NCBI GenBank assembly: GCA_930367205.1
Contig: OV884011.1
Coordinates: forward strand, 172,619,226-172,683,225
DNA: 64,000 bases
Source of the DNA: Acanthosoma haemorrhoidale
Lineage: Eukaryota > Arthropoda > Insecta > Hemiptera > Acanthosomatidae
Direction of reading: 5' to 3'
The first letter of the stretch is position 1. Each line of letters starts with the position of its first letter. The position numbers were made by a program, and so were the translations under genes. Shown here one piece after another: positions 52,392 to 60,444 of this stretch. Below the pieces are notes generated by a model. The model made no database searches. It saw only the letters and a program-made list of their open reading frames with translations, and was not told the origin of the DNA.

Positions 52392-52610
52392 TGTAACATC
52401 CAGATGTTTACTGTGTAATTGTATTTTCTTATTCCAGGTGTTTTAAAGTTTTTTTCGTAGGTTATATTTAATATACCTTTATGTATTTTTTAGCTGAATG
52501 AATTGTTAATGTTAGTTGTATAATTTTTTTTTTTGCTTATAAGTTATAAATTGCAAAAGTTAAAATATGTCTAAGCTGGGCTAGCAAACGATAAAACTTG
52601 GTCTGTAACA
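52392..52610 (+). repeat. LTR-like repeat, plus-strand copy
   Basis: Begins TGTAACATCC and ends near ctgtaaca. It is homologous over most of its length to the reverse complement of 60945-61229, with about 60 bp missing near the 3' end. No coding. It probably represents a solo LTR of a Ty3/Gypsy-like family, but no target duplication is visible. Confidence 0.6.
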
Positions 52611-52944
52611 CTCCTTTAAAAGTGGACGTTTAATTACTAACTGTACAGTCCCACGGCCACCAGACGTGCATTTGAAATTCATAAATTAGATTTCATTTGG
52701 CTTATGAAATCATTAATAAATACACTTATTCTTATTTCAGTGTAAAATGGTTAAGGAACATTTCAGTAGCTTGTTTTTTTTCATTTATAAATTACAATGC
52801 ATGGTAAACCAATTAATAAAAAAGTGAGTGATTTATTTTAGGGGTAGGCATACATAATCATAAAATTAATGTAAAACGTAGTACCCATTTTGTCTTGAAT
52901 TTACTTAAAATAAATATTTGTTCGATCTTAGATTAAGGGTGAGA

Positions 52945-53615
52945 AACACTAGTACGTCTCTTTCCAATGCTTACAATCCCTTCCTCATAACAGTTGTACT
53001 AAGAGTATGTTTTTGATGAGAATGGTGAGGTGTGAAAGTATGGGTAAGATGCAGTGCAAATTCCTCCGCTCTCTCGCCATCCGAAGCCGCCCAGGACCCA
53101 TCATCACGACGGAGTGGCTGTGAAACAGGATGATACTTTAGGATTTTTTCAGTTACATTCCACAGTAAGTTGTCCCTGGTAGAAAGAGAGGAGAGTTGGG
53201 AATTGAAAGAATCGGAACGGAAGGACGCCAATCTGCAAATTGGTAAATTCTTCGCAGCACACCTTTTTTAACTGGAATAGTTGACTAATTCCAAGACAAC
53301 TATAAGGAATATAATTCACTTAATTGTTGAATTATTTATTTTTGCAATAGATCTATGTATTTTTTTCATTAAGGTTTTCCTCTGTGTATATCGATAATGA
53401 TATGTCAATTCCAAGTGTAATATCTAGACTCCAATTACACTACTATAATCTCAACTACGGCCAATCTGCTTTACCAATCTGCAGAACTGATTGTATGAGC
53501 GGCGATCAGTAGGATGTCGGGATCTTTGCCATACTGTTCTGGAGCGGCGTTTAGATTGGATTAGGTCTTTGAGATGCTGAGGTAAAGGATTTTTATTGTG
53601 AGTTTTCAAATGACG
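52945..53615 (-). mobile_element. Jockey-type LINE copy D, downstream part (split by errantivirus)
   Basis: Matches the EN-RT linker region of copy C (SLSTRDNLLWNVTEKILKYHPVS in pieces). Two insertions interrupt it: a 223-bp insert at 53237-53459, and the errantivirus after 53615. Homology to copy C resumes at 60675, on the far side of the errantivirus. The low-coordinate edge is approximate. No intact frame. Confidence 0.85.
53227..53469. mobile_element. 223-bp insert with 10-bp direct repeats inside LINE copy D
   Basis: gccaatctgc occurs at 53227-53236 and 53460-53469. The 223 bases between are absent from LINE copy C at the same place. The insert is AT-rich, has no coding and no obvious terminal inverted repeats or poly(A). 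The duplication shows it inserted into the LINE, but the class is unknown. Confidence 0.65.
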
Positions 53616-53625
53616 GTGGGGCGAC

Positions 53626-53856
53626 AGTTAAATCTTGATAAGACCAGAAGGAGTTTTTAAAAAGATTTATTTGAACTTTACAAACATACAACTACAATTA
53701 ATAATAAATGTCAGAGTGACGGGCCTAGTAACAGTACAGAAGGAAGTGGACGTGAGAGGATAAGAGGAATGATATATAGGAGCTGAGACTTGATAAGGAT
53801 AGCTGACGAAGTGTTGATCTTGCAGGTGTTGCAGCTGGCAGATGGCCTCTCTATCT
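53626..53856 (-). repeat. 3' LTR of errantivirus
   Basis: Same 231 bp as the 5' LTR, with no difference found by eye. On the outer side it is followed by ten bases (53616-53625, GTCGCCCCAC on the minus strand) that do not belong to the LTR, and then by the target-site gacg. Confidence 0.95.
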
Positions 53857-53868
53857 CCTCCGTTGTTT
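53857..53868 (-). promoter_or_regulatory. Probable polypurine tract
   Basis: The minus strand reads aaacaacggagg directly before the 3' LTR. It is short and has two pyrimidines, but its position is that of the plus-strand primer. Confidence 0.6.
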
Positions 53869-53892
53869 AAGATTCTTAGTCCTCTAAGAATA

Positions 53893-55422
53893 CTAAGAAA
53901 TGAGATTGATAGCGGCAGGTGCATGAGGGCTGTTATCTTGTTGAAGGATTCTGAGAACGTTTGGATGATCTGGCTGATATATTACTGTTGGTGTAGGGTT
54001 TCGTAAGGAATTGGTAGTTTTACATTTTTTAAGGTAGTAGAGGATTACAATTATAATAGCGGCCCCTATAATTAAATAAAAATAAAAATAAGTATTGGAT
54101 TGATTAAATATAAGTGGTTCTAAAACTATGTCTGTTATATTCAGGTTTTCTATTTCGCTTATATTTGCGATTACATCTATATCTATTTTATTGTACAATT
54201 TGTTTATGGTGGAGTCTATTATATGTCTTGAAATTTTGGGGAGTTCTCTATAACAATCATTTTGGTCTAGGGTGAGTAAGCTAACGGGTGGTAGGTATAC
54301 AGTATCATTAGTAAGGCAATTGTCTAATTTGGAGAGGTTAGTGGTTATAAAACTGTTCATATTATCTATATATCTAATGTTAGTATTGGCTAATTTATAT
54401 TTGCATGCATTCATCGTTCCAGATGAAATAATATTATTTATACAAGTATTATTTAAAATAAAAAGGTTTTTACAGTAATATTCATTGTTTAAAAATGTAC
54501 AATTTGTTGTATATAACATATTAAATTTTTTTATTATAATAGTTTCGTCTATATCTAAAGTCACGTATTGTTTGTTAATTTTTACAGGCGAAGGTATGAG
54601 TAAATAAGTCTTTATATTTAAATTTGCCTTAGGAAGGTCTACAAAGATATGGAGTGTTTTATTATGAGTAGTGCAGTGAATTTTACTCATTATCCACAGA
54701 ATTTCAGGATTCCTAGAAGCTAGATTTACATTTTGGTTTATGTCATGTAGTATTTGGGACATTAATGATGAGTGTGTGATGCCAATTTTGCATAGTTCCA
54801 GTGTTAATGTAAGTTCATCTATTTTGTTGTGTAGGTGTGTCAGAATTATGTACATGTCAAAGAATGTCATTTCCTTGTTTATCTTCATTATGTTGTCTTG
54901 TTCTGTTTTAAAATTGTTATTAATTAATTGAATGTCCTTTTGAAAGTTTTTAATTACGTGTTTGTTAAGTTTTATGTCTTGTTCTATGTTGTGTTCTATA
55001 TTATAGTTGTTCCGTCCTAACTCATTTATTACTTCGTCATAATGTGATTTGTCATCAGCTGTCATGGTGCCAGTAAGCCAGCTGAGAGCTGTTCCAAGTC
55101 CGTTTATTAGTCCTCTCTTAGTTCGTTTGTTGTGTGATTTTAATAGGTTTAATTTGTTTTGTGTTTGTATGATAAGGTTTTTGATTATAGGGTATGTCGG
55201 TAGGTCCCTATAAGATGGTACATTGTTCTGTATATTGTTTAGTTCTTTGTCAAGTAAGCTAATGTCATAAAAATGGTATGTCCTGTAGTAATTTTCTATT
55301 ACCTTTGCGTTCTTTATAGTGTAATGTAGGACTCCGGGGTTATCACTTATATCAGTCACTGTCATAGTATATGTCAATGTCCATAGAAGTGTCTGGATTA
55401 GTACTGTCCGAGTAGGATCCAT
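53893..55422 (-). CDS. env: Env fusion glycoprotein of errantivirus-like element
   Basis: A 509-aa type I membrane glycoprotein. The ATG is at 55422 (MDPTRT), inside the end of pol, so expression probably needs a spliced mRNA as known for gypsy; splice sites were not located. A hydrophobic N-terminal stretch (about residues 7-22) fits a signal peptide. RTKR at 100-103 is a furin site, followed by GLINGLGTALSWLTG, a fusion-peptide-like region in the pattern shared with baculovirus F-type and errantivirus Env proteins. Predicted coiled-coil-like helices follow, several NXS/T sites, a Cys-containing ectodomain, a membrane segment at about 446-464 and a 45-aa tail. No stops or shifts. Role: membrane fusion and cell-to-cell transfer, by family knowledge; function of this copy is untested. 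Confidence 0.94.
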   Translation of the reverse strand: MDPTRTVLIQTLLWTLTYTMTVTDISDNPGVLHYTIKNAKVIENYYRTYHFYDISLLDKELNNIQNNVPSYRDLPTYPIIKNLIIQTQNKLNLLKSHNKRTKRGLINGLGTALSWLTGTMTADDKSHYDEVINELGRNNYNIEHNIEQDIKLNKHVIKNFQKDIQLINNNFKTEQDNIMKINKEMTFFDMYIILTHLHNKIDELTLTLELCKIGITHSSLMSQILHDINQNVNLASRNPEILWIMSKIHCTTHNKTLHIFVDLPKANLNIKTYLLIPSPVKINKQYVTLDIDETIIIKKFNMLYTTNCTFLNNEYYCKNLFILNNTCINNIISSGTMNACKYKLANTNIRYIDNMNSFITTNLSKLDNCLTNDTVYLPPVSLLTLDQNDCYRELPKISRHIIDSTINKLYNKIDIDVIANISEIENLNITDIVLEPLIFNQSNTYFYFYLIIGAAIIIVILYYLKKCKTTNSLRNPTPTVIYQPDHPNVLRILQQDNSPHAPAAINLIS

Positions 55423-58400
55423 CTTCTCCTTCTGAAACAGTAATGTTTGGTCTCGGTCTCAAGTGTTGTTTACGTGGTCTTTTGATTCTATTAACGTGTG
55501 CTTTGTTTGTTTCGTTTCTATCTTTGTACAATAGTACGGGTCTGTAGGGATCATTGTATTTGCGGTGATGGGTTGTTCTTATGAATATTTGGTCATCATT
55601 TATTTCGGGTGGATTTTCGCGATTTTTATTTAGTGTTTCTGTCCTATTTTCTTTTTCGTTTATAATTTTGTTTCTAGTTATTTCGTGTATTATGTTTTTT
55701 TCGTCATGATATTTTTGTACGTATTGTTCTTTTATTTCTATTTGTTGGTCAGGTCTTTTTGTTATTCCGAATGTTATTTCGTCTGGTGTCATATTTAGTT
55801 TAGAGTTTAAAGTATTGTTATATGCTATTGTTGCTAGCATTAGTCTGTTAGTTAATGATTTGTTCGTTAAGTCTTTGTAATTGAGGGTTCGTAATATTTC
55901 TATTAGTGTACTGTGTGCTCTATTAAGTAGTCCTAGTGAGTTGGGATTTCCTGGGGTCGTATAAATTGGTTCGATTTCATTTGTTTGCAAAAAATTTAAT
56001 ACTAGGTTGTTTTTGTATTCTTTACCATTATCCATTTTTATTGATACTGGTGTGGGATAGTACGTCAAGTAAAGTTTAATAGTGTCACAGATGTTGATTC
56101 CTGTCACAGCAGATATTATGTGTGTAAATAGTTTTTTGGAAAATGTGTCGATTATTGTCACGATGTATTTTTTGTCGAAATGTAGTGTATCTATCATCAA
56201 GTCTTCAAATGGTTTGTTTGGTGTTGGTGTTACCATGTATTTTGCTTTTATAGGATTTCGTTCGTATTTAGTCTTTTTGCATGTCGTACATTTGTTAATG
56301 AAGTCGTTTATTGTTTCTTTCATCAGTGGGAAGTAGTACAGTTTTCTCAGTTTGTCATAAGTCTCAATAGTTCCTCTGTGGGATGTCTTTCCTATGTGAT
56401 AGTTGTTTATTGTTTCTATTTGTTCGTCTTTGTCCGTGATGTCGGTTACAAAATTTTTGTATCTTTTTAATTTTACAGTCTGGTATGAGTCTTGTATCAG
56501 TTTTGAAAATTCTTTGAACATTTCATCGTACCATGGTTGAAGTAATGGGATATTTGGTTCGCAGTATATTCCGTATGTGATTTTCGGTCTAATTACTTGT
56601 TCTATTAGTGTTTGTAAGTCATTTACGTCATCAAGTATGATTTCATGTCTATGTTTATTAAATGGTTTAGTGAATTTTATTTCTTTTGGACCCTTTTTTA
56701 CGATTATTTGGTATTTTTCAATATTTATGTTTTTGTCATTGTCTACAATCCAAACTTGTTCATTGGATGATTGTTGTGAATGTATAGTCGCTCTACAAGT
56801 ACTAAGTCTGTCTAATTCTATTTGATCTAAGTCATTGAGTTCATTAATTATTTCGTCTAGTGCTTGAGTATTGTCTATTGGTTGGTCAATTATGTTGTCT
56901 ATATTGTCTTCTTCTGTTATGTGATTTAAAGGTAAATTTTCATTTTGTCGCGAAAGTAAGTCAGCTACTTTATTCGTTTTTCCGTCAATGTGAGTAACGT
57001 CAAATTCGAATTCCTGAAGTTTCCACACCCATTTCATAATGCGTGTGTTACCGTTCTTCATTGTATATATCCACTTTAGTGGTTTATGGTCAGTCAGTAG
57101 TTGGAATTTCGTACCGTACAAGTATGGTTTGAAATGGTGTGTCGACCAGACAATTGCTAATAGTTCTTTCTCTATCGTTGAGTAATTTATCTCGGGAGGC
57201 TGTAGCACTCGTGAGGCGAACGCTACAGGGTGTTCTGTTCCGTCTTTATCTTTCTGAGAAAGTACCGAGCCGATGGCCTTGTCGCTTGCGTCTGTCGTTA
57301 AGTAAAAAGTTCGATTCCAGTCAGGGTAGGCTAGTATCGGGGAGTTAGTCATGAGAGTTTTTAATGTGTCACAGGCCTCTTTGATTTCTTTTGTCTCGTA
57401 TGTTTTAGTCTGTAGGGATTTTGATATGGGTTTGGTTATCTTCGCGTAATTTTTTATAAATTTTCGATAATATCCGGTCATTCCAAGGAATTGTCTGGTT
57501 GTTTTTTCACTATTTGGATATGGTAATTTTGTAATTGCTTCTACTTTTTTTGGGTTAGTTTTTAGTCCGTCGGGGGTAACTATGTATCCTAAGAAGGGGA
57601 TTTCATTTTTGAAGAATTCTGTCTTGTCTAGTTGAATGGAAAGTGCGTGTTCTTTTAGTTTTCTAAATATGTTTTCAAGGTGTTCTAAATGTTCCTGTAT
57701 TGTGTTAGAGTATATGATTATGTCGTCTATGTAAATCATGGCGTTTGGGATATTTGCTATCATCATGTTCATAGCTCTTTGAAATGTCGGTGGGGCGTTA
57801 CAAAGTCCGTAGGGCATTCGTAAGTATTCGTAATGTCCGTCTTCTGTACTAAACGCTGTCTTGGCAATGGAATCAGGATCCATTTCAATTTGGTGGAATC
57901 CGGATGCCAAATCAATGGTCGAAAATATTTTCGCGTTTTGTAATTTGTTTAGTAAGTCCTCAATGTTAGGTAGTGGGTATTTGTCATTGACTGTCATGTC
58001 GTTTAGTTTTCGATAGTCTATAACCATCCTGACTTTCTTTTGTCCGGATGCGTCCATTTTCTTGGGGACTATCCATACTGGGGAATTGTAGGGGGAGTTA
58101 CTTTTACGTATTATGTTGTTTTTCAGTAAGTTTGTCACTTCGTTATTTATTTGTTCTTTAAATTGTACAGGGTATCGGTAATTACGTGTGTAGCATGGAT
58201 TTTCGTTTTTTGTCACGATTTTGTGTTTTAGTAAGTTAGTCGCTCTTAATTGTTCATTGTCTGTTTTTAGTATTTCTCCATAATTGCTTATTAGATTTAC
58301 TAATTGGTCAGTTGTGTTATCGTCAATATGGTCTGTTCGAATTAATTGTTTAATTGTTTGTTTGTCATCAATATAGTATAGTTCGTTCTTTTCTTTTGAT

Positions 58401-59092
58401 TTATTATTATTATTAAGTTTATTGTTATTATTAATTTTATTATTTTCCGGGTATGTTTGGTCCCTTTTGTTTTTGTTTATTTCCGGGTATGTTTGGTCCC
58501 TTTTATTTTTGTTTATTTCCGGGTATGTTTGGTCCCTTTTATTTTTGTTTATTTCCGGGTATGTTTGGTCCCTTTTATTTTTGTTTATTTCCGGGTATGT
58601 TTGGTCCCTTTTATTTTTTAATTTATTATTACTATTATTATTATTATTATTACTATTATTATTACTATTGTTATTGTCTACTAAAGTTTCGTTTTCTAAT
58701 TTAAATTTTATTTTATTTATTATTATTTCATTATTTTGACAGTTAATTTTTATGTTTAAATTTCGCATTGTCTCGTATCCTAATAAAATGTTGAATTTAT
58801 CACTAAACGGGTATACTAAAAATTTTGCCTTCGCAGAAATTCCAATCAGGGGATAAAGATCTATTAGAGCACTCTGAGTTCCCTCGGCTCTCCCTGTAGG
58901 GGTTTTCATCACGAAGTCTTCCGAAATGATTTTAGTTCCTTCGGGTAAAGAACATGGGTGAATATAATTTTTTGATGATCCCGTGTCAATCAGCCAAGTC
59001 TTGCCAGTAAAATCTTTTAGTTTCGGTAAAGTGTCCGTATGGTTTAATTGGTATTCTGGTCGGGTGGTTTGTGATCGCTTGGTCCTGGTTCT
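55352..59092 (-). CDS. pol: Pol (protease, RT, RNase H, integrase) of errantivirus-like element
   Basis: Made as Gag-Pol by frameshift; about 1,246 aa are counted from the slip site. An aspartic protease with DTGSS is at residues 36-40, then a low-complexity linker with five 12-aa repeats (about 156-215) and an Asn run. RT follows: YRKLND, YPLPNIEDLL, FSTIDLASGFHQIEM, LRMPYGLCNAPPTFQR, catalytic YIDD at 454-457, and LGMTGYYRKFIKNY. RNase H: TDASDKAIGSVLSQ, YSTIEKELLAIVW and TDHKPLKW. Integrase has an HHCC-type zinc-binding region (SHRGTIETYDKL ... CTTCKK) and a core with D968 (MIDTLHF) and D1021 (MDNGKEY). The residue 36 positions after D1021 is Asn 1057, where the DD35E family has Glu. The frame is intact otherwise. 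The C-terminus overlaps env by 71 bases. Confidence 0.95.
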   Translation of the reverse strand, partial: RTRTKRSQTTRPEYQLNHTDTLPKLKDFTGKTWLIDTGSSKNYIHPCSLPEGTKIISEDFVMKTPTGRAEGTQSALIDLYPLIGISAKAKFLVYPFSDKFNILLGYETMRNLNIKINCQNNEIIINKIKFKLENETLVDNNNSNNNSNNNNNNSNNKLKNKRDQTYPEINKNKRDQTYPEINKNKRDQTYPEINKNKRDQTYPEINKNKRDQTYPENNKINNNNKLNNNNKSKEKNELYYIDDKQTIKQLIRTDHIDDNTTDQLVNLISNYGEILKTDNEQLRATNLLKHKIVTKNENPCYTRNYRYPVQFKEQINNEVTNLLKNNIIRKSNSPYNSPVWIVPKKMDASGQKKVRMVIDYRKLNDMTVNDKYPLPNIEDLLNKLQNAKIFSTIDLASGFHQIEMDPDSIAKTAFSTEDGHYEYLRMPYGLCNAPPTFQRAMNMMIANIPNAMIYIDDIIIYSNTIQEHLEHLENIFRKLKEHALSIQLDKTEFFKNEIPFLGYIVTPDGLKTNPKKVEAITKLPYPNSEKTTRQFLGMTGYYRKFIKNYAKITKPISKSLQTKTYETKEIKEACDTLKTLMTNSPILAYPDWNRTFYLTTDASDKAIGSVLSQKDKDGTEHPVAFASRVLQPPEINYSTIEKELLAIVWSTHHFKPYLYGTKFQLLTDHKPLKWIYTMKNGNTRIMKWVWKLQEFEFDVTHIDGKTNKVADLLSRQNENLPLNHITEEDNIDNIIDQPIDNTQALDEIINELNDLDQIELDRLSTCRATIHSQQSSNEQVWIVDNDKNINIEKYQIIVKKGPKEIKFTKPFNKHRHEIILDDVNDLQTLIEQVIRPKITYGIYCEPNIPLLQPWYDEMFKEFSKLIQDSYQTVKLKRYKNFVTDITDKDEQIETINNYHIGKTSHRGTIETYDKLRKLYYFPLMKETINDFINKCTTCKKTKYERNPIKAKYMVTPTPNKPFEDLMIDTLHFDKKYIVTIIDTFSKKLFTHIISAVTGINICDTIKLYLTYYPTPVSIKMDNGKEYKNNLVLNFLQTNEIEPIYTTPGNPNSLGLLNRAHSTLIEILRTLNYKDLTNKSLTNRLMLATIAYNNTLNSKLNMTPDEITFGITKRPDQQIEIKEQYVQKYHDEKNIIHEITRNKIINEKENRTETLNKNRENPPEINDDQIFIRTTHHRKYNDPYRPVLLYKDRNETNKAHVNRIKRPRKQHLRPRPNITVSEGEDGSYSDSTNPDTSMDIDIYYDSD
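58447..58620 (-). repeat. Five 36-bp tandem repeats inside pol
   Basis: Units start at 58447, 58483, 58519, 58555 and 58591 (the last diverging at its end). Each encodes a 12-residue unit such as KRDQTYPEINKN. They lie between protease and RT. Unit divergence is minimal, so the expansion is recent. On the plus strand they produce a spurious open frame at 58422-58739. Confidence 0.95.
58621..58680 (-). repeat. Poly-Asn trinucleotide tract inside pol
   Basis: ATT/ACT-type repeats on the plus strand encode a run of Asn with a few Ser in the linker next to the 36-bp repeats. Likely to be length-polymorphic. Confidence 0.85.
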
Positions 59093-60204
59093 AAAAAATG
59101 GTCATATTTTGTTTCGAGTGATTGTAATTGGTCCTGTAATTCTTGTATGTATAAGTCTTTGTCTTCTAGTTCGGTATGGTGTACGCGGTTACTGACTGTC
59201 CGCATTGAAACTGTTTGTTGTTGTTGTGGTATTGCAGGTAAAGCTAGTTGTTGTTTATTGAAGTATTGGTTTTGTTCTCGTGGTTGCCACGGCTGATTGT
59301 ATCGTGCATTAGGATCACGAGAATAATTAAAATTGTTGGGTTTGTCTGAATTATATTGGGGTTTGTTGTAATGGCGTTCGTTATTGGGAAAGGTTTGTGG
59401 TTGTTGGTACTGATTTGATTGTTCGCGTTTTCGCTCATAGTAATAAGGGTCAAAATTTTTGCCTTTATAACCGGTGCTAGGTGGTGTTTGTGTTTGTCTT
59501 GGGGCATATTGTTGTGATTTCGAGTTTTGTTGTTGTGGTCTGCTGTGAGAGCGTTCTCCGTAAGAACGTTCTATTATTCTCACAGCGACTGTCTTAAGTG
59601 CCCTTTTTAAGTCCCTTAAGTTTGTGTAGTCCGTGTGGTTTAGGAAAAATTCTAAGTCTTTGTCAAATTGTTTCATACAGTGATGTGTTATTTGTCTGTC
59701 GTATATTTTTAGTTCGGTTAATTTTTGTTCGTCATTTAATCTATCGTCCGTAAATACTCGTCCTTCTAGTTCGTCTCGAAGGAGTAATACTCTGTCTACA
59801 TAGTTTACGGGGTGTTCATTCTTGTATGGTCTAATTTGTAAAATTTCGTCCATTGACTGTAGTGTCGACTTGTCATCGCGGAATTGATTTTTTAATTCTT
59901 GAATTAATTCTTGTAACGTGTTATAATTTCGTAATCCGCAATGTTCTGCCGGTCCTACAAGTTTGTTAGTGGCGTGTCCAAGTAATTGTTTTGTATTGTA
60001 TTCACAGTGTGGGTTGTCTATTGTGCATATGTTATTGGCCACGAAATTTATTTTATTAATGAATTTAATCAAGTGGCTTGGGTTTCCGTCAAATTCAGGT
60101 ATTAGTTTTAAGTCTGTGGTTGAGATAATGTGGTTGTTAGTAGCCATATTTTCGTCTAATTCGGGGATGTTTCGGATAAGGTTTAGTCTGTCTGTTAATG
60201 GCAT
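59044..60204 (-). CDS. gag: Gag of errantivirus-like element
   Basis: Encodes the structural polyprotein (386 aa) that would assemble the virus-like particle. The start chosen is the first ATG (MPLTDRLNLIRN); upstream codons are open but contain no ATG. A Gag-like capsid region follows: FDGNPSHLIKFINKINF, then LVGPAEHC and LQELIQELKNQF, up to about residue 220. The C-terminal third is very rich in Gln, Asn, Tyr and Pro with no CCHC knuckle; basic segments may bind RNA instead, as in several errantiviruses. The end (LQDQLQSLETKYDHF) looks coiled-coil-forming and overlaps the frameshift site. Stop at 59044. The pol frame is -1 relative to it. Fully open, so probably functional. Confidence 0.93.
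   Translation of the reverse strand: MPLTDRLNLIRNIPELDENMATNNHIISTTDLKLIPEFDGNPSHLIKFINKINFVANNICTIDNPHCEYNTKQLLGHATNKLVGPAEHCGLRNYNTLQELIQELKNQFRDDKSTLQSMDEILQIRPYKNEHPVNYVDRVLLLRDELEGRVFTDDRLNDEQKLTELKIYDRQITHHCMKQFDKDLEFFLNHTDYTNLRDLKRALKTVAVRIIERSYGERSHSRPQQQNSKSQQYAPRQTQTPPSTGYKGKNFDPYYYERKREQSNQYQQPQTFPNNERHYNKPQYNSDKPNNFNYSRDPNARYNQPWQPREQNQYFNKQQLALPAIPQQQQTVSMRTVSNRVHHTELEDKDLYIQELQDQLQSLETKYDHFLEPGPSDHKPPDQNTN
59092..59098 (-). promoter_or_regulatory. -1 ribosomal frameshift heptamer (T TTT TTA)
   Basis: The minus strand reads CAT TTT TTA GAA in the gag frame, so T TTT TTA sits as X XXY YYZ. It lies 48 nt before the gag stop, in the gag/pol overlap. Slipping back one base enters exactly the frame that reads the protease. 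The same heptamer is the known slip site of HIV-1 gag-pol. I did not resolve a downstream stem or pseudoknot. Confidence 0.85.
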
Positions 60205-60426
60205 GTAAAATGTGTACAAAGTTATAATTACCAATTGATGTCTTCTGTTGTGTGAAGTCCTCTTCTTCTTCTCCTCTGGCGTCTCGTAGATAGTTAACAA
60301 ATGAGTGGTCAGAGCCTCGGTGATGTGTATTAAAATACACCAGCTGATGTCTTGGGTCTTGCCTAGCCAAACGGCGGTGATCGCGGAATGGGGAGATTCT
60401 TCCAAAGTCTCAAAGTCGCTGCCAAG
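60205..60426 (-). other. 5' leader of errantivirus RNA
   Basis: A 222-nt leader lies between the primer-binding site and the first gag ATG. The frame is open back to 60405 but has no ATG there (the codon at 60405 is TTG), so translation is more likely to start at 60204. The leader is expected to hold packaging signals and the env splice donor; I could not identify either. Confidence 0.6.
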
Positions 60427-60444
60427 GTCCCTGTTCGGGCGCCA
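60427..60444 (-). promoter_or_regulatory. Primer-binding site, tRNA-Lys
   Basis: The minus strand reads TGGCGCCCGAACAGGGAC directly at the end of the 5' LTR, sharing its last T. This is 18 nt complementary to the 3' end of tRNA-Lys, the same primer site known from lentiviruses. Drosophila gypsy also uses tRNA-Lys. It primes minus-strand DNA synthesis. Confidence 0.93.

Noticed and set aside
58441..58620. Regular 36-bp spacing suggestive of a CRISPR array
   Set aside because: Units are contiguous with no variable spacers, and they are in-frame coding repeats in a eukaryotic retroelement.
58422..58739. 105-codon plus-strand open frame with repeated SGYVWSLLFLFI units
   Set aside because: Antisense shadow of the 36-bp repeats and Asn tract in the errantivirus pol.
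60205..60405. Gag start at 60405
   Set aside because: The codon there is TTG and it lies about 20 nt from the primer site. ATG at 60204 is more plausible; the extension is kept only as a finding.
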